From NCBI RefSeq assembly GCF_019857185.1, contig NZ_JAHWXP010000001.1:930001-994000 (forward strand): a stretch of 64,000 nt of DNA. Reading direction: 5' to 3'. Source of the stretch: Alteriqipengyuania abyssalis. GTDB lineage: Bacteria; Pseudomonadota; Alphaproteobacteria; Sphingomonadales; Sphingomonadaceae. This document shows, one piece after another, positions 1-8,784 of this stretch; the stretch's first letter is position 1, and every line of letters begins with the position of its first letter. Position numbers and translations under genes: made by a program. Under the pieces are notes generated by a model that was not told the origin of the DNA, searched no databases, and saw only the letters and a list, made by a program, of their open reading frames with translations.

Positions 1-8
1 TATGATCG

Positions 9-61
9 AAAAACGACAGAAGGGGCGCAACAGCGGAAATCCGCCACTACGCCCCGTCTGT
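9..61 (-). terminator. Rho-independent terminator downstream of glmS
   Basis: Arms at 16-27 and 50-61 pair over 12 positions with one mismatch, and an inner hairpin (33-36 with 41-44) sits in the loop. Read on the minus strand, the stem is followed by five T residues (9-13), as expected for an intrinsic terminator. It lies about 120 nt past the glmS stop. The gap to glmS also carries two copies of a 13-bp direct repeat, AAACGAAAGATCT, at 112-124 and 131-143, of unknown role. Confidence 0.75.
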
Positions 62-184
62 TTGGAGAATGGAAAGGCCACTGTTCCTCAGTGAAAAGGA
101 AAGAACCTTAGAAACGAAAGATCTCTGTTAAAACGAAAGATCTTTATTCCAGCTTTTCACAAGGCTTTGCGGTGAGCGTATAAA

Positions 185-2020
185 CTACTCGACCGTCACG
201 GATTTTGCGAGGTTGCGCGGCTGGTCGACATCGGTGCCCTTCACCAGCGCCACATGATAGGCCAGCAGCTGGACCGGCACGGCATAGATCAGCGGCGCGA
301 TCAGCGGGTGGACCTTGGGCATCTCGATCGTCGCGAGACACCCCTCGCCCGCCTCTTCCAGCCCTTCCGCGTCGGAGATCAGGACGACCTTGCCGCCGCG
401 GGCGCGCACTTCCTGCATGTTGGACACGGTCTTTTCGAACAGCGGCCCGCTGGGAGCGATCACCACCACCGGCACATCTTCGTCGATCAGCGCGATGGGG
501 CCGTGCTTCATCTCTCCGCTGGCATAGCCTTCGGCGTGGATATAGCTGATTTCCTTCAGCTTCAGCGCGCCTTCCAGCGCCATCGGATAATCCGCGCCGC
601 GGCCCAGATACAGCACGTCGCGCGCCGGGGCGATCAGGTGCGCCATGGCTGCGATATCGTCGTCATGGTCGAGCGCGGCGTTGAGGCCGGCGGGCGCTTC
701 CAGCAGGTGGCGCACCACCTCCTGCTCCTCCGCCCGGTCCATCGTGCCCTTGACCACCGCAAGCTTGGCCGCAAGCGCGGCGAGCACGGCCAGCTGGCAG
801 GTGAACGCCTTGGTCGAGGCGACGCCGATTTCCGGCCCCGCGTGGATCGGCAGCAGCAGGTCCGCCTCGCGCGCCATGGTGCTGGTGGGCACGTTGACGA
901 TCGCGGCGATGGTCTGCCCGTGCGCCTTGCAATAGCGCAGCGCGGCCAGCGTGTCGGCGGTTTCCCCGCTCTGCGAGATGAACAGCGCAAGGCCGCCCTT
1001 CTCCAGCGGCGGCTCGCGATAGCGGAACTCGCTGGCGACATCGATGTCGACCGGCACCCGCGCGAACTGTTCGATCCAGTAACGGCCCACCATCCCGGCG
1101 TAGAACGAGGTACCGCAGGCGACGATGGTCATGCGTTCGATGCTCGACAGGTCGAAATCCATCTGCGGCAGTGCCACGGTCTGGTCCGCCTGGCGGACAT
1201 AGCTGGAGAGCGTCTGGGCAACCACGGTCGGCTGCTCGAAGATCTCCTTCTGCATGAAGTGGCGGTGATTGCCCTTCTCCACCGCCGCCGCGCTCGCACC
1301 CGAGGCGACGATGTCGCGGGTGACTTCATTGCCCTCGCTGTCGAAGATCTGCGCGCCTTCGCGGGTGACGACGGTCCAGTCGCCCTCTTCCAGATAGGTG
1401 ATCCGCTGGGTCAGCGGAGCAAGTGCCAGCGCATCCGAGCCGACGAACATCTCGCCCTCGCCATAGCCGAGCACCAGCGGCGAGCCGAGCCGCGCGCCGA
1501 TGATCCGGTCGGGGTGGTCGGGGAACAGGATCGCCAGCGCAAACGCGCCGCGCAGGCGCGGCAGCACGGTGCGCATCGCGTCTTCGGGCGAGGCCCCGCG
1601 CTCCACCTCGCGGCTGACCAGCAGGGCGACGACTTCGCTGTCGGTCTCGCTCTCGACCGAATAGCCATCGGCCTGCAATTCGTCGCGCAGCGAGCGGAAA
1701 TTCTCGATGATGCCGTTATGGACCAGCGCAGCGGCCTTGCCCGCGTGCGGGTGGGCATTGGCCGCGGTCGGCGCGCCGTGGGTCGCCCAGCGTGTGTGGG
1801 CGATACCGATAGTGCCGGGTGCAGGCTCCTGTGCCAGCACCTCGACCAGATTGCCCAGCTTGCCCTGCGCGCGGCGGCGGATCATCCGGGTGCCATCGCC
1901 GGTATCGTCCAGCGTGCACACGCCGGAGGAATCATAGCCGCGATATTCCATGCGCCGGAGGCCATCGACCAGCCGGTCGACCACCGATTCACCGCTGACG
2001 ATCCCGATAATGCCGCACAT
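185..2020 (-). CDS. glmS: Glutamine--fructose-6-phosphate aminotransferase (isomerizing)
   Basis: This enzyme makes glucosamine-6-phosphate from fructose-6-phosphate and glutamine, the first step toward UDP-GlcNAc for peptidoglycan and LPS. The 611-residue protein has the usual family length. It starts MCGIIGIVSG, so Cys2 is the N-terminal nucleophile once Met is removed. The class II glutamine amidotransferase domain covers about the first 220 residues and includes HTRWATHG. Two SIS sugar-isomerase domains follow, with CGTSFYAG and SQSGETADT in the first, and the conserved tail DQPRNLAKSVTVE ends the protein. The glmU gene often next to it is not here. No leader ribozyme or riboswitch is visible. 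Confidence 0.98.
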   Translation of the reverse strand: MCGIIGIVSGESVVDRLVDGLRRMEYRGYDSSGVCTLDDTGDGTRMIRRRAQGKLGNLVEVLAQEPAPGTIGIAHTRWATHGAPTAANAHPHAGKAAALVHNGIIENFRSLRDELQADGYSVESETDSEVVALLVSREVERGASPEDAMRTVLPRLRGAFALAILFPDHPDRIIGARLGSPLVLGYGEGEMFVGSDALALAPLTQRITYLEEGDWTVVTREGAQIFDSEGNEVTRDIVASGASAAAVEKGNHRHFMQKEIFEQPTVVAQTLSSYVRQADQTVALPQMDFDLSSIERMTIVACGTSFYAGMVGRYWIEQFARVPVDIDVASEFRYREPPLEKGGLALFISQSGETADTLAALRYCKAHGQTIAAIVNVPTSTMAREADLLLPIHAGPEIGVASTKAFTCQLAVLAALAAKLAVVKGTMDRAEEQEVVRHLLEAPAGLNAALDHDDDIAAMAHLIAPARDVLYLGRGADYPMALEGALKLKEISYIHAEGYASGEMKHGPIALIDEDVPVVVIAPSGPLFEKTVSNMQEVRARGGKVVLISDAEGLEEAGEGCLATIEMPKVHPLIAPLIYAVPVQLLAYHVALVKGTDVDQPRNLAKSVTVE

Positions 2021-2120
2021 AGATCAGTTGCCCTTCCCGCTTCTGCTTGCGGTGCCCTCTAGCGTGTCTGGCGGGCCTTGCAATGCGCGCGGCGGTTGCC
2101 GGGTCGCGCGGGGGCGGCAG

Positions 2121-3431
2121 TCAGTGCGTCGTGGCGACGCCGGGCCGGTGCGCGCGTGCGATTACCAGGGCGAGCAGCACGATGATCGCCCCGATGAAAC
2201 GCGGATAGTGCAGCATCCCTTCCAGCAGCGATTGCAGCAGCAGCGCATAGGCCATGCCGAGAAACGGCAGCATCTCGCGGTGGGCAAGCGCGCTTGTATG
2301 TGCAGCGCGGATCGCCCGCCCCAGCAGCCAGAAGGCCGGGATGGCACCGACGATCCCCCATGAGATCAGAAACTGGACCATCACATTGTGCGGCTGCGTG
2401 TGGGGAAAGCCGGGATCAACCTCCCACAGGAAAGAACCGGTGCCCCAGCCGAACAGCGGCGAATCGGCCCACCTCTCGATCCCGAGCTTCCACGCCAGGA
2501 AACGGCCGGCATCAATGCTCTCGGTAATTCGCCCGTCGTTCAGGTTCCATAGACGGAAGCTGTCGTCGGGCGGGATCGCGATCCATGCAAGGCACAGCGC
2601 GAATCCCGTGAGGATCGCGGCGTGACCAATAGTGCGGGCCGGCGGGATGCGGCGCAGCGAGAGCATCGCGATGCCGACCACCACCATGAGTGCGAGCACG
2701 CCCGCGCGCGTCCCCGACCAGACCAGCGCGGCGGCCGTCAGGCAGTAGAACAGGTGATCCCACCCGATCCGTCCGTCCCGCTCGGCAAACAGGATGCGCA
2801 GCGCAAAGACTGCGGAAAGGCCCGCATACCACGCGCCGAAATGGCGCACGCTGATGAAGCCCGGCAGCGCGGCGTGCCACTCGATCCTGCCATAAAGCTG
2901 CGTCTCGGGCGGCGGCGCGGTGAGCAGCCACCAGGCGGTGTAGACCATCAGAACCGTGGCACCCGCCGCGATCAGCGGGATGATACGATCGGGCCCGGGC
3001 ATGCTGCGACGGGTGACAAGGTGATAGACCGCCAGCGCGAAGATCAGGTGGATCACCACGATCAGGCTGTGGGTCAGCGAATAGGGGAAGTTGTTCGAAA
3101 TCAGCAACGCAGAGGTGGCGATCGCGAACAGCAGCACGCCAGCCGCGATGCGGATATCGCGCGGCAGGTTGCGCCAGGCCGCCGTCAGATCGAAGCCCTG
3201 ACGCCCGGCCCACAGCACCACCGCGACTTCGCTGACCACGAAAGGCAGCTCGATCAGGCGGCTGAACTCCCACGGCAGGGTCGGCATGTGGTGGATATAG
3301 GTGGGGTATGCGAGCGCCGAGACGATCGGCATCACGATCGCGACCAGCGCGATCAGCACCAACGCCGGTTCGCGCAGGATCGGATGGGCCCGGGGCCCGG
3401 TATATGCGCCGCCGCGCAACTGCATGTCCAT
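2121..3431 (-). CDS. O-antigen ligase / Wzy-family polymerase-like membrane protein
   Basis: The 436-residue protein is very hydrophobic, with roughly ten to twelve predicted membrane segments from about residue 25 to the end. A long extracytoplasmic loop lies in its second half and contains GWGTGSFLW and the following HTQPHN, a pattern typical of the Wzy_C/O-antigen ligase superfamily. Such proteins join or polymerise undecaprenyl-linked glycans on the periplasmic face of the inner membrane. The gene stands alone, without neighbouring glycosyltransferases, so the substrate cannot be told. The start is uncertain: ATG codons at 3431 and 3425 are both possible and neither has a clear ribosome binding site. 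Confidence 0.75.
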   Translation of the reverse strand: MDMQLRGGAYTGPRAHPILREPALVLIALVAIVMPIVSALAYPTYIHHMPTLPWEFSRLIELPFVVSEVAVVLWAGRQGFDLTAAWRNLPRDIRIAAGVLLFAIATSALLISNNFPYSLTHSLIVVIHLIFALAVYHLVTRRSMPGPDRIIPLIAAGATVLMVYTAWWLLTAPPPETQLYGRIEWHAALPGFISVRHFGAWYAGLSAVFALRILFAERDGRIGWDHLFYCLTAAALVWSGTRAGVLALMVVVGIAMLSLRRIPPARTIGHAAILTGFALCLAWIAIPPDDSFRLWNLNDGRITESIDAGRFLAWKLGIERWADSPLFGWGTGSFLWEVDPGFPHTQPHNVMVQFLISWGIVGAIPAFWLLGRAIRAAHTSALAHREMLPFLGMAYALLLQSLLEGMLHYPRFIGAIIVLLALVIARAHRPGVATTH

Positions 3432-3643
3432 GCCAAGGGCTGTAACCCAGCTTGGTTAAGGACGTTTTAGCACCCGACCTCGCGCAATCCGCTGCACGCC
3501 CGGGCGTGCGGGCGGTTCGGGCGATCGGGCATTTAGGAAATTCCTAAGCTTTCCATTCTATTCACCAATTTCGAGAACGCGGTGTTGGCCATTTGTGCCG
3601 CACCCGCAGCCATTATCCGCCCGGACGGGCATGGGGGAATGAA

Positions 3644-5194
3644 ATGAGCGCTTTCGGACGCAGGAACGGCCCCGGAGGCATGGGTTCCGGCAGCCGTCCG
3701 GCTTTCGGAAATGCCAAGCCGATGAGGGGTGGCAATCCGTCGCAGGAAAGCGGCCCCGAAGGCGGCGAGCAGTTTCCGCCGGTTCCCAATGACGGCGATG
3801 CATCTTCCCGACAGGATGCGCCCGCAGTTCCCTCTCCCGCCCCGTCTCCTTCCGCCAACCGCCACGCCAGCGCGATGAGCCGCCTGGACGAGCGTTCCAA
3901 CGCGGTCCACGTGCGCGAAGAGGTCACCGGGTTCGAGGCGAGCGTCCACAAGATCAAGGAACAGGTGCTGCCGCGCCTGCTCGAGAGGATCGACCCCGAA
4001 GCCGCCTCCACCCTGACCAAGGACGAGCTGGCCGAGGAATTCCGGCCGATCATCATGGAGGTGCTGGCCGAGCTCAAGATCACGCTCAACCGGCGTGAGC
4101 AGTTCGCGCTGGAAAAGGTGCTGATCGACGAGCTGCTGGGCTTCGGCCCGCTCGAAGAGCTTCTGACCGATCCCGACGTCAGCGACATCATGGTCAACGG
4201 CCCGGACCAGACCTACATCGAAAAGAAGGGCAAGCTGCAGATCGCGCCGATCCAGTTCCGCGACGAACAGCACCTGTTCCAGATCGCGCAACGGATCGTG
4301 AACCAGGTCGGCCGCCGGGTCGACCAGACCACCCCGCTGGCCGACGCGCGCCTCAAGGATGGCAGCCGCGTCAACGTGATCGTGCCGCCGCTGTCGCTGC
4401 GCGGCACGGCGATCTCGATTCGTAAATTCTCCGAAAAGCCGATCACCATCGACATGCTCAAGAACTGGGGCTCGATGGACGACAAGATGGCGACCGCGCT
4501 CAAGGTTGCAGGCGCCTGCCGGATGAACGTGGTGATCTCCGGCGGTACGGGCTCGGGTAAGACGACCATGCTCAACGCCCTGTCGAAGATGATCGACCCG
4601 GGCGAGCGTGTACTGACCATCGAAGACGCCGCCGAACTTCGCCTGCAGCAGCCGCACTGGCTGCCGCTCGAAACCCGCCCGCCAAACCTGGAGGGGCAAG
4701 GCGCGATCACCATCGGCGACCTGGTCAAGAACGCGCTGCGTATGCGACCCGACCGGATCATCCTGGGCGAAATTCGTGGCGCGGAAGCCTTCGACCTGCT
4801 CGCCGCGATGAACACGGGCCACGACGGTTCGATGTGCACGCTCCACGCCAACTCTCCGCGCGAGGCGCTGGGGCGTATGGAAAACATGATCCTGATGGGC
4901 GACATCAAGATCCCCAAAGAAGCGATCAGCCGCCAGATCGCGGAGTCCGTCGACCTGATCGTTCAGGTCAAACGCCTGCGCGACGGCAGCCGCCGCACGA
5001 CCAACATCACCGAGGTCATCGGGATGGAGGGCGAGGTCATCGTCACCCAGGAACTGTTCAAGTTCGAATATCTGGAAGAAGGCGAAGACGGGAAGATCAA
5101 GGGCGAATTCCGCAGTTCGGGCCTGCGCCCCTATACGCTGGAGAAAGCCCGCCAGTTCGGCTTCGACCAGGCGTATCTGGAGGCATGTCTGTAG
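3644..5194 (+). CDS. cpaF: CpaF-family type II/IV secretion ATPase (Tad pilus)
   Basis: CpaF/TadA ATPases power assembly of Flp/Tad pili at the inner membrane. The 516-residue protein starts with a Gly/Pro/Ser-rich, probably disordered segment of about 75 residues, followed by the helical N-terminal domain and the VirB11-like ATPase core. The Walker A motif GGTGSGKTT is near residue 300, and an arginine-rich segment (RMRPDRIILGEIRG) and the Walker B region follow. I chose the ATG at 3644 because GGGGGA lies just upstream; an upstream in-frame start at 3593 encodes an unconserved extension. No other tad/cpa genes are in the window, so this copy is either apart from its cluster or orphan. Confidence 0.92.
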   Translation: MSAFGRRNGPGGMGSGSRPAFGNAKPMRGGNPSQESGPEGGEQFPPVPNDGDASSRQDAPAVPSPAPSPSANRHASAMSRLDERSNAVHVREEVTGFEASVHKIKEQVLPRLLERIDPEAASTLTKDELAEEFRPIIMEVLAELKITLNRREQFALEKVLIDELLGFGPLEELLTDPDVSDIMVNGPDQTYIEKKGKLQIAPIQFRDEQHLFQIAQRIVNQVGRRVDQTTPLADARLKDGSRVNVIVPPLSLRGTAISIRKFSEKPITIDMLKNWGSMDDKMATALKVAGACRMNVVISGGTGSGKTTMLNALSKMIDPGERVLTIEDAAELRLQQPHWLPLETRPPNLEGQGAITIGDLVKNALRMRPDRIILGEIRGAEAFDLLAAMNTGHDGSMCTLHANSPREALGRMENMILMGDIKIPKEAISRQIAESVDLIVQVKRLRDGSRRTTNITEVIGMEGEVIVTQELFKFEYLEEGEDGKIKGEFRSSGLRPYTLEKARQFGFDQAYLEACL

Positions 5195-5208
5195 TTTTCG
5201 TGGGTTAC

Positions 5209-5266
5209 GCACCCGCATCTGCGGGTGCATCCTCAATGCTATTCCCTCTCCCCGCTCTTCGCGGGG
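5209..5266. terminator. Two hairpins between convergent genes
   Basis: A 9-bp perfect hairpin (5209-5228, arms GCACCCGCA and TGCGGGTGC) and a second of 6 bp (5250-5266, CCCCGC/GCGGGG) follow the cpaF stop. The gene on the other strand ends at 5370, so these may act as a bidirectional terminator region, although neither has a good T tract. The remaining bases to 5369 show nothing else I can name. Confidence 0.4.
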
Positions 5267-5369
5267 TTCGGGGCATCTGCGGGCGCGCGGTCGCGCTGGC
5301 CCTCGCCTCCGGCTCGCGATTCCGGAGATGCTTGCATCCATTCAAGGATCGCGGCGTCAGCGGCGTGAG

Positions 5370-5600
5370 CTACCCTTGCAGCAGCGGCGGAATCGCGGTT
5401 GCCAGCAGGCCGCCTCCGATCACCGCTGCGGCGAGGAAGATCGTGGTCCACGGCACCCAGCCGACCCGATCGATCCGCGCGCGTTTCGTGCGCACTCTTT
5501 CGCCGACCAGCGCGACCAGCGCGAGCGCGATGAACCCCGCGCCAAGCAGAGCGACCCGCCCTGCGTCGCTGATGAACAGAAGATCGTGCCACCACGTCAT
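5370..5600 (-). CDS. Small two-helix membrane protein, unknown function
   Basis: The 76-residue protein begins MTWWHDLLF and has two strong predicted membrane helices, roughly residues 13-34 and 48-70, joined by a basic loop (RVRTKRARIDR). That loop suggests a cytoplasmic hairpin with both termini outside. I do not recognise a family. The start was chosen at the only ATG before the first helix; a much longer open frame upstream is antisense to the DMT transporter and looks like a GC artefact. The gene is divergent from the transporter, with 84 bp between the two starts. Confidence 0.6.
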   Translation of the reverse strand: MTWWHDLLFISDAGRVALLGAGFIALALVALVGERVRTKRARIDRVGWVPWTTIFLAAAVIGGGLLATAIPPLLQG

Positions 5601-5684
5601 CGCGCGCAGGTGGGGCCTGACCGCGCCAAGCGCAATGATCCAATCATCGCTTGAACCGGCACCAGCAATCACTACCAGCAGCGC

Positions 5685-6629
5685 ATGGATGCATCGGTCG
5701 CCCAGTCCCGCCCACTGACCGCGATCGGGCTGCGCCTGCTCGCCGCGTTCTCGCTCACCACGCTTTCCATGCTGGTGAAGCTGGTCGGCGAGGATGGCGT
5801 CCACCTGCTCGAAATCATCTTCTGGCGTCAGGCGGTCACGCTGCTGGCCATGATCGCCTTTGCCGCCGCCACGGTCGGGTTCGCCACGCTCAAACCGGTC
5901 CGCTTCAAAAGCCACGCAATCCGAAGCGCCTACGGCATCGTCGGCATGGCGCTCGTCTATGGCGCGGTCATCATGCTGCCGCTGGCGGAGGCGACCACGA
6001 TCAACTTCACCGCGCCGATCTGGGCGGTGATCCTCTCCATGCTGCTGATGAAGGAGCGGATCGGCCGCTATCGCTGGAGCGCGATCGCGATCGGTTTTGC
6101 CGGTATCCTGATCGTCGCGCAGCCGGGCGGCAATCCGGTCGACCCGCTGGGAATCGCGGTCGGGCTCGGCGGGGCGTTCATGGTCGCGCTGACGTCGATC
6201 CAGATTCAGGATCTGAACAAGACCGAAAGCCCGACCAGCATCGTCTTCTGGTTCTGCCTGCTGACCGTGCCGCTGCTCGCCCTTGCCCTGCCCTTCGTCG
6301 CGAAGCCGCATTCGAGCGAGACCTGGCTGCTGCTGGGCGGCGTGGGGCTGAGCGGGGCGGCGGCTCAGCTGCTGCTGACCACATCGCTGCGCTTCGGTTC
6401 GGCGGCGACGGTGATCGTGATGGATTACACCGCGCTGCTGTGGGCCACGCTGTATGGCTGGCAGGTGTTCGACGAGCTGCCGGTGCCCAATACCTGGATC
6501 GGTGCGCCATTGATCATCCTTGCCGGGACCATCATCCTGGTGCGTGAGGGCCATCTTGCGCGCAAGGCGCGGCGCGCCCGGCTGGACGTTCCTGCGCCCG
6601 AGGAACCGCTCGCCCAGCAACAGCGTTGA
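5685..6629 (+). CDS. DMT-superfamily (EamA) transporter
   Basis: The 314-residue protein shows ten hydrophobic segments arranged as two EamA repeats, about residues 12-140 and 155-290, the standard build of the drug/metabolite transporter superfamily in the inner membrane. The second repeat has the usual run of helices ending near AGTIILVRE, followed by a short charged cytoplasmic tail. Members export amino acids or other small metabolites or take up S-adenosylmethionine; the sequence alone does not give the substrate. The gene ends just before a strong terminator at 6639-6659. Confidence 0.88.
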   Translation: MDASVAQSRPLTAIGLRLLAAFSLTTLSMLVKLVGEDGVHLLEIIFWRQAVTLLAMIAFAAATVGFATLKPVRFKSHAIRSAYGIVGMALVYGAVIMLPLAEATTINFTAPIWAVILSMLLMKERIGRYRWSAIAIGFAGILIVAQPGGNPVDPLGIAVGLGGAFMVALTSIQIQDLNKTESPTSIVFWFCLLTVPLLALALPFVAKPHSSETWLLLGGVGLSGAAAQLLLTTSLRFGSAATVIVMDYTALLWATLYGWQVFDELPVPNTWIGAPLIILAGTIILVREGHLARKARRARLDVPAPEEPLAQQQR

Positions 6630-6638
6630 CATCGGCAC

Positions 6639-6659
6639 AGGCGCATGGAGCGCCTTTTT
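6639..6659 (+). terminator. Rho-independent terminator after the DMT transporter
   Basis: Perfect 6-bp stem AGGCGC/GCGCCT (6639-6644 with 6650-6655), five-base loop, then a T run through 6659. It lies 10 nt past the transporter stop and only 19 nt before the ATG of the next small gene. Confidence 0.8.
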
Positions 6660-6677
6660 CTTGAAAGGACTTGATCC

Positions 6678-6809
6678 ATGATCCGCAAGCTTGCCATCGC
6701 CGCCGGAATCGCCGCCCTCGGCCTCACCGCGACCGCCTGCAACACCGTAAAGGGTGCCGGCGAAGACATCCAGTCCGTAGGGCAGGCCGGCGAAGACGCC
6801 ATCGACTGA
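6678..6809 (+). CDS. Entericidin A/B-family small lipoprotein
   Basis: The 43-residue product starts MIRKLAIAAG, has a short hydrophobic stretch and a lipobox-like LTATAC with the lipidated Cys at residue 21. The mature part is NTVKGAGEDIQSVGQAGEDAID. This matches the entericidin pattern (C-N-T-x-x-G-x-G-x-D), membrane-anchored lipopeptides linked in enterobacteria to stationary-phase toxin/antidote behaviour. In alphaproteobacteria the role is not settled. AAAGGA lies 8 nt before the ATG. A terminator sits immediately upstream, so expression depends on read-through or on a promoter inside that short gap. Confidence 0.85.
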   Translation: MIRKLAIAAGIAALGLTATACNTVKGAGEDIQSVGQAGEDAID

Positions 6810-6819
6810 TCTTCATAGC

Positions 6820-6846
6820 GGGGCGCGCGGCCTGGTTGCGCGCCCC
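6820..6846 (+). terminator. Terminator hairpin after the entericidin-like gene
   Basis: Perfect 9-bp stem GGGGCGCGC/GCGCGCCCC (6820-6828 with 6838-6846), nine-base loop, followed by a T-rich stretch ATTATCTTCTT. Its spacing to the stop at 6809 fits a terminator for the small lipoprotein gene. Confidence 0.75.
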
Positions 6847-6935
6847 ATTATCTTCTTCGCGCAAAGATATTAGGCGTTTGCAGCGAAGTATGGTACAAAA
6901 TAACCTCCCTGAAGCTACGGTGAGGTAAATCTATC

Positions 6936-8147
6936 ATGACCCGCAGTATTCTGCTTCCGCTCAGCGTATCCTTGCTGGCCCTCGGCTCTGGCGCATCGGC
7001 GCAGCAACAATCGGACGACCAGTCTAACATCGTCGTCACCGCGAGGTCTCTTGAGAATACCTCGCGCGATCTCGCCGCCTGTCTCGAACGTGGGTGCCCT
7101 CCGGAAGAAGATATCGCGGCCTCGCTGGCCTACGCGGAAAATCTGTTCGTCGCAGGCGAATATCGCGACGCCAGCTCCATCCTCAAGAAGGCGATCGGTC
7201 GCAACAGCCGCTATGACGAGCGACTGCCCGAAGAGGTTTCGGGCCTGTACCGCGCCTATTCCCGCGTCTCCGAGCATCTGGGCGAAGCGAACAGCTTCAA
7301 GCTCGCCACGCTCGACGCGCGCGACGCGCTGGAGGCAGGCTTCGACGACAACGATCCGCGCGTCCTGCTCGCCGATCTCGATGTCGGCGACAGCCGCGCC
7401 AAGCTCGGCCATCCGGACGATGCGAGGGTCATCTACGAGCGGGTCGAAAAAGAAGCGCTGGCAGCAGGTCAGCCGCGCGTGGCGACCTATGCCCGGCTGC
7501 GGCAGGCACTGCTCGACGACAGCCGTTTCGTAACCACCAGAAACGATGTCTATCGCCGCCGTTTCGTCCAGCAATTGCAGGAAATTCGCCAGAAACCTCT
7601 AGAGGGTGCCGAGGATCTCGGCCTGATCGCGGACGTCATGCTGGCGCGGGTCGATCGTAGGGACGGCAAGGATGCTTCGACCGAAGATCTGATCCGCCGC
7701 TTTGCCGAACGTGGCGGCGTAAAACGGCCGATGCTGCTCTATTCCGCCCCGCTCTACACGGATGCGGATCTCGACCGCGAGTCCGCACGGCCCAATAGCG
7801 GGAATGCGCGTCTGACGTCGCTGTCGCGCAATCACCCGACATGGGCGGACGTCGCCTTCTGGGTCAATGCGGACGGCGTGGTCGAGGATTTCGAAGTCCT
7901 GCGCTCGCAAGGCGAAACCGGCTGGCTCGATCAGGTCAAACGGCATGTGAACAGCCGCCGCTATGCCCCCGTGGCCCGCGATGGCGAGATTCCGGGCTTC
8001 TACATCATCGAGCGCTACACGATCACCCAGCGCTTCGCCCAGACCACCGGCACCAGATTGCGCGTGCGCGAGCCCGTGCAGCGGATCGAACGGCTGGATC
8101 TGACGCCTGAGAACTACGAGCAGCCCGCTCTCACGCAGACGTCCTGA
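6936..8147 (+). CDS. Secreted TPR-like protein with TonB C-terminal-like domain
   Basis: The 403-residue protein carries a Sec signal peptide (residues 1 to about 22, ending ASAQQQ). The central part, about 60-240, is helical with TPR-like pairs (for example SLAYAENLFVAGEYRDASS), suggesting protein-protein contacts in the periplasm. The C-terminal part, about 300-370, reads like a TonB C-terminal fold: a hydrophobic strand WADVAFWVNADGVVEDFEVL followed by a YAPV segment. There is no N-terminal anchor or proline-rich spanner, so it is not a classical TonB. GAGGT lies upstream of the ATG. The function is unknown; assignment to the periplasm is inferred from the signal. Confidence 0.8.
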   Translation: MTRSILLPLSVSLLALGSGASAQQQSDDQSNIVVTARSLENTSRDLAACLERGCPPEEDIAASLAYAENLFVAGEYRDASSILKKAIGRNSRYDERLPEEVSGLYRAYSRVSEHLGEANSFKLATLDARDALEAGFDDNDPRVLLADLDVGDSRAKLGHPDDARVIYERVEKEALAAGQPRVATYARLRQALLDDSRFVTTRNDVYRRRFVQQLQEIRQKPLEGAEDLGLIADVMLARVDRRDGKDASTEDLIRRFAERGGVKRPMLLYSAPLYTDADLDRESARPNSGNARLTSLSRNHPTWADVAFWVNADGVVEDFEVLRSQGETGWLDQVKRHVNSRRYAPVARDGEIPGFYIIERYTITQRFAQTTGTRLRVREPVQRIERLDLTPENYEQPALTQTS

Positions 8148-8157
8148 GGCTCGGCAT

Positions 8158-8186
8158 CCTGACGGTCGGCAGTGCTGATCGTCAGG
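8158..8186. terminator. Hairpin between convergent genes
   Basis: Arms CCTGACG (8158-8164) and CGTCAGG (8180-8186) pair perfectly, and the 15-base loop can fold again (8166-8170 with 8174-8178, one G-U pair). It overlaps the stop codon of the minus-strand gene and follows the plus-strand gene by 10 nt. There is no T tract, so termination is plausible but unproven. Confidence 0.4.
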
Positions 8187-8784
8187 CCTTGCGGTAAACC
8201 ACGATAAGATTGTTCGCGGGCATCGCCACGCGCAACGTGCGCGTCAACCCGTGGTGCTTCGCCAGTGCATCGACTTCGGCAAGATCGCGCAGGCCCCAGC
8301 GGGGATCGCGCGCCTTCAGGCTTTCATCGAAGGCGAGATTGGACGGCGCTGTCTCGACCTCACGCTCCAGATAAGGGCCGTAGAGAATCAGCGGGCCATC
8401 CATCGGCGGCAGCAGCCGCGCGGCGCCCGCAAACAGCCCCTCGGTCGCCTGCCACGGGCTGATATGGACCATGTTGATGCACAATATCGCGTCGGCAGCG
8501 TCCAGCGGCCATTCGCTCGCCGACGCATCGAGAGCGAGCGGTGGCATCACATTCGCAAGCCCGGCCTGCGCGACATGTTCGGCGATCGATGCACGCGCCT
8601 CGGCATCGGGATCGCTCGGATACCAGTCGAGATGCGCAAAACGCTTCGCAAAATGGACGACATGCTCGCCCGTGCCGCTCGCCATTTCGAGCACGATGCC
8701 CCGTTCGGGCAGAACATCGGCCAGCACGTCCGCGATAGGTTCGCGGTTGCGCTGTGCGGCGGGGCTTTCGCGTTTCGCGCTCAC
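8182..8784 (-). CDS. DUF938 family SAM-dependent methyltransferase
   Basis: The 200-residue protein has a class I SAM-binding motif LEMASGTGEH near residues 32-41 and the ILCINMVHISPW segment typical of DUF938. Its substrate is unknown. I chose the GTG at 8784 because it overlaps the TGA of the preceding gene (GTGA), a coupling also seen elsewhere in this window; an open frame upstream is a shadow of the neighbour. It is the last gene of a five-gene minus-strand run that starts with dgt. Confidence 0.85.
   Translation of the reverse strand: MSAKRESPAAQRNREPIADVLADVLPERGIVLEMASGTGEHVVHFAKRFAHLDWYPSDPDAEARASIAEHVAQAGLANVMPPLALDASASEWPLDAADAILCINMVHISPWQATEGLFAGAARLLPPMDGPLILYGPYLEREVETAPSNLAFDESLKARDPRWGLRDLAEVDALAKHHGLTRTLRVAMPANNLIVVYRKA

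Noticed and set aside
112-143. 13-bp direct repeat near the glmS terminator considered as an attachment site
   Set aside because: No integrase, tRNA or foreign DNA lies nearby; kept only as a remark in the terminator entry.
2021-2120. glmS ribozyme or riboswitch in the leader
   Set aside because: The space before the start is short and shows no catalytic core; glmS ribozymes are typical of Firmicutes.
5370-6638. A 422-codon minus-strand frame over the DMT transporter
   Set aside because: Only its last 76 codons look like a real protein (two membrane helices); the rest is a shadow of the transporter.
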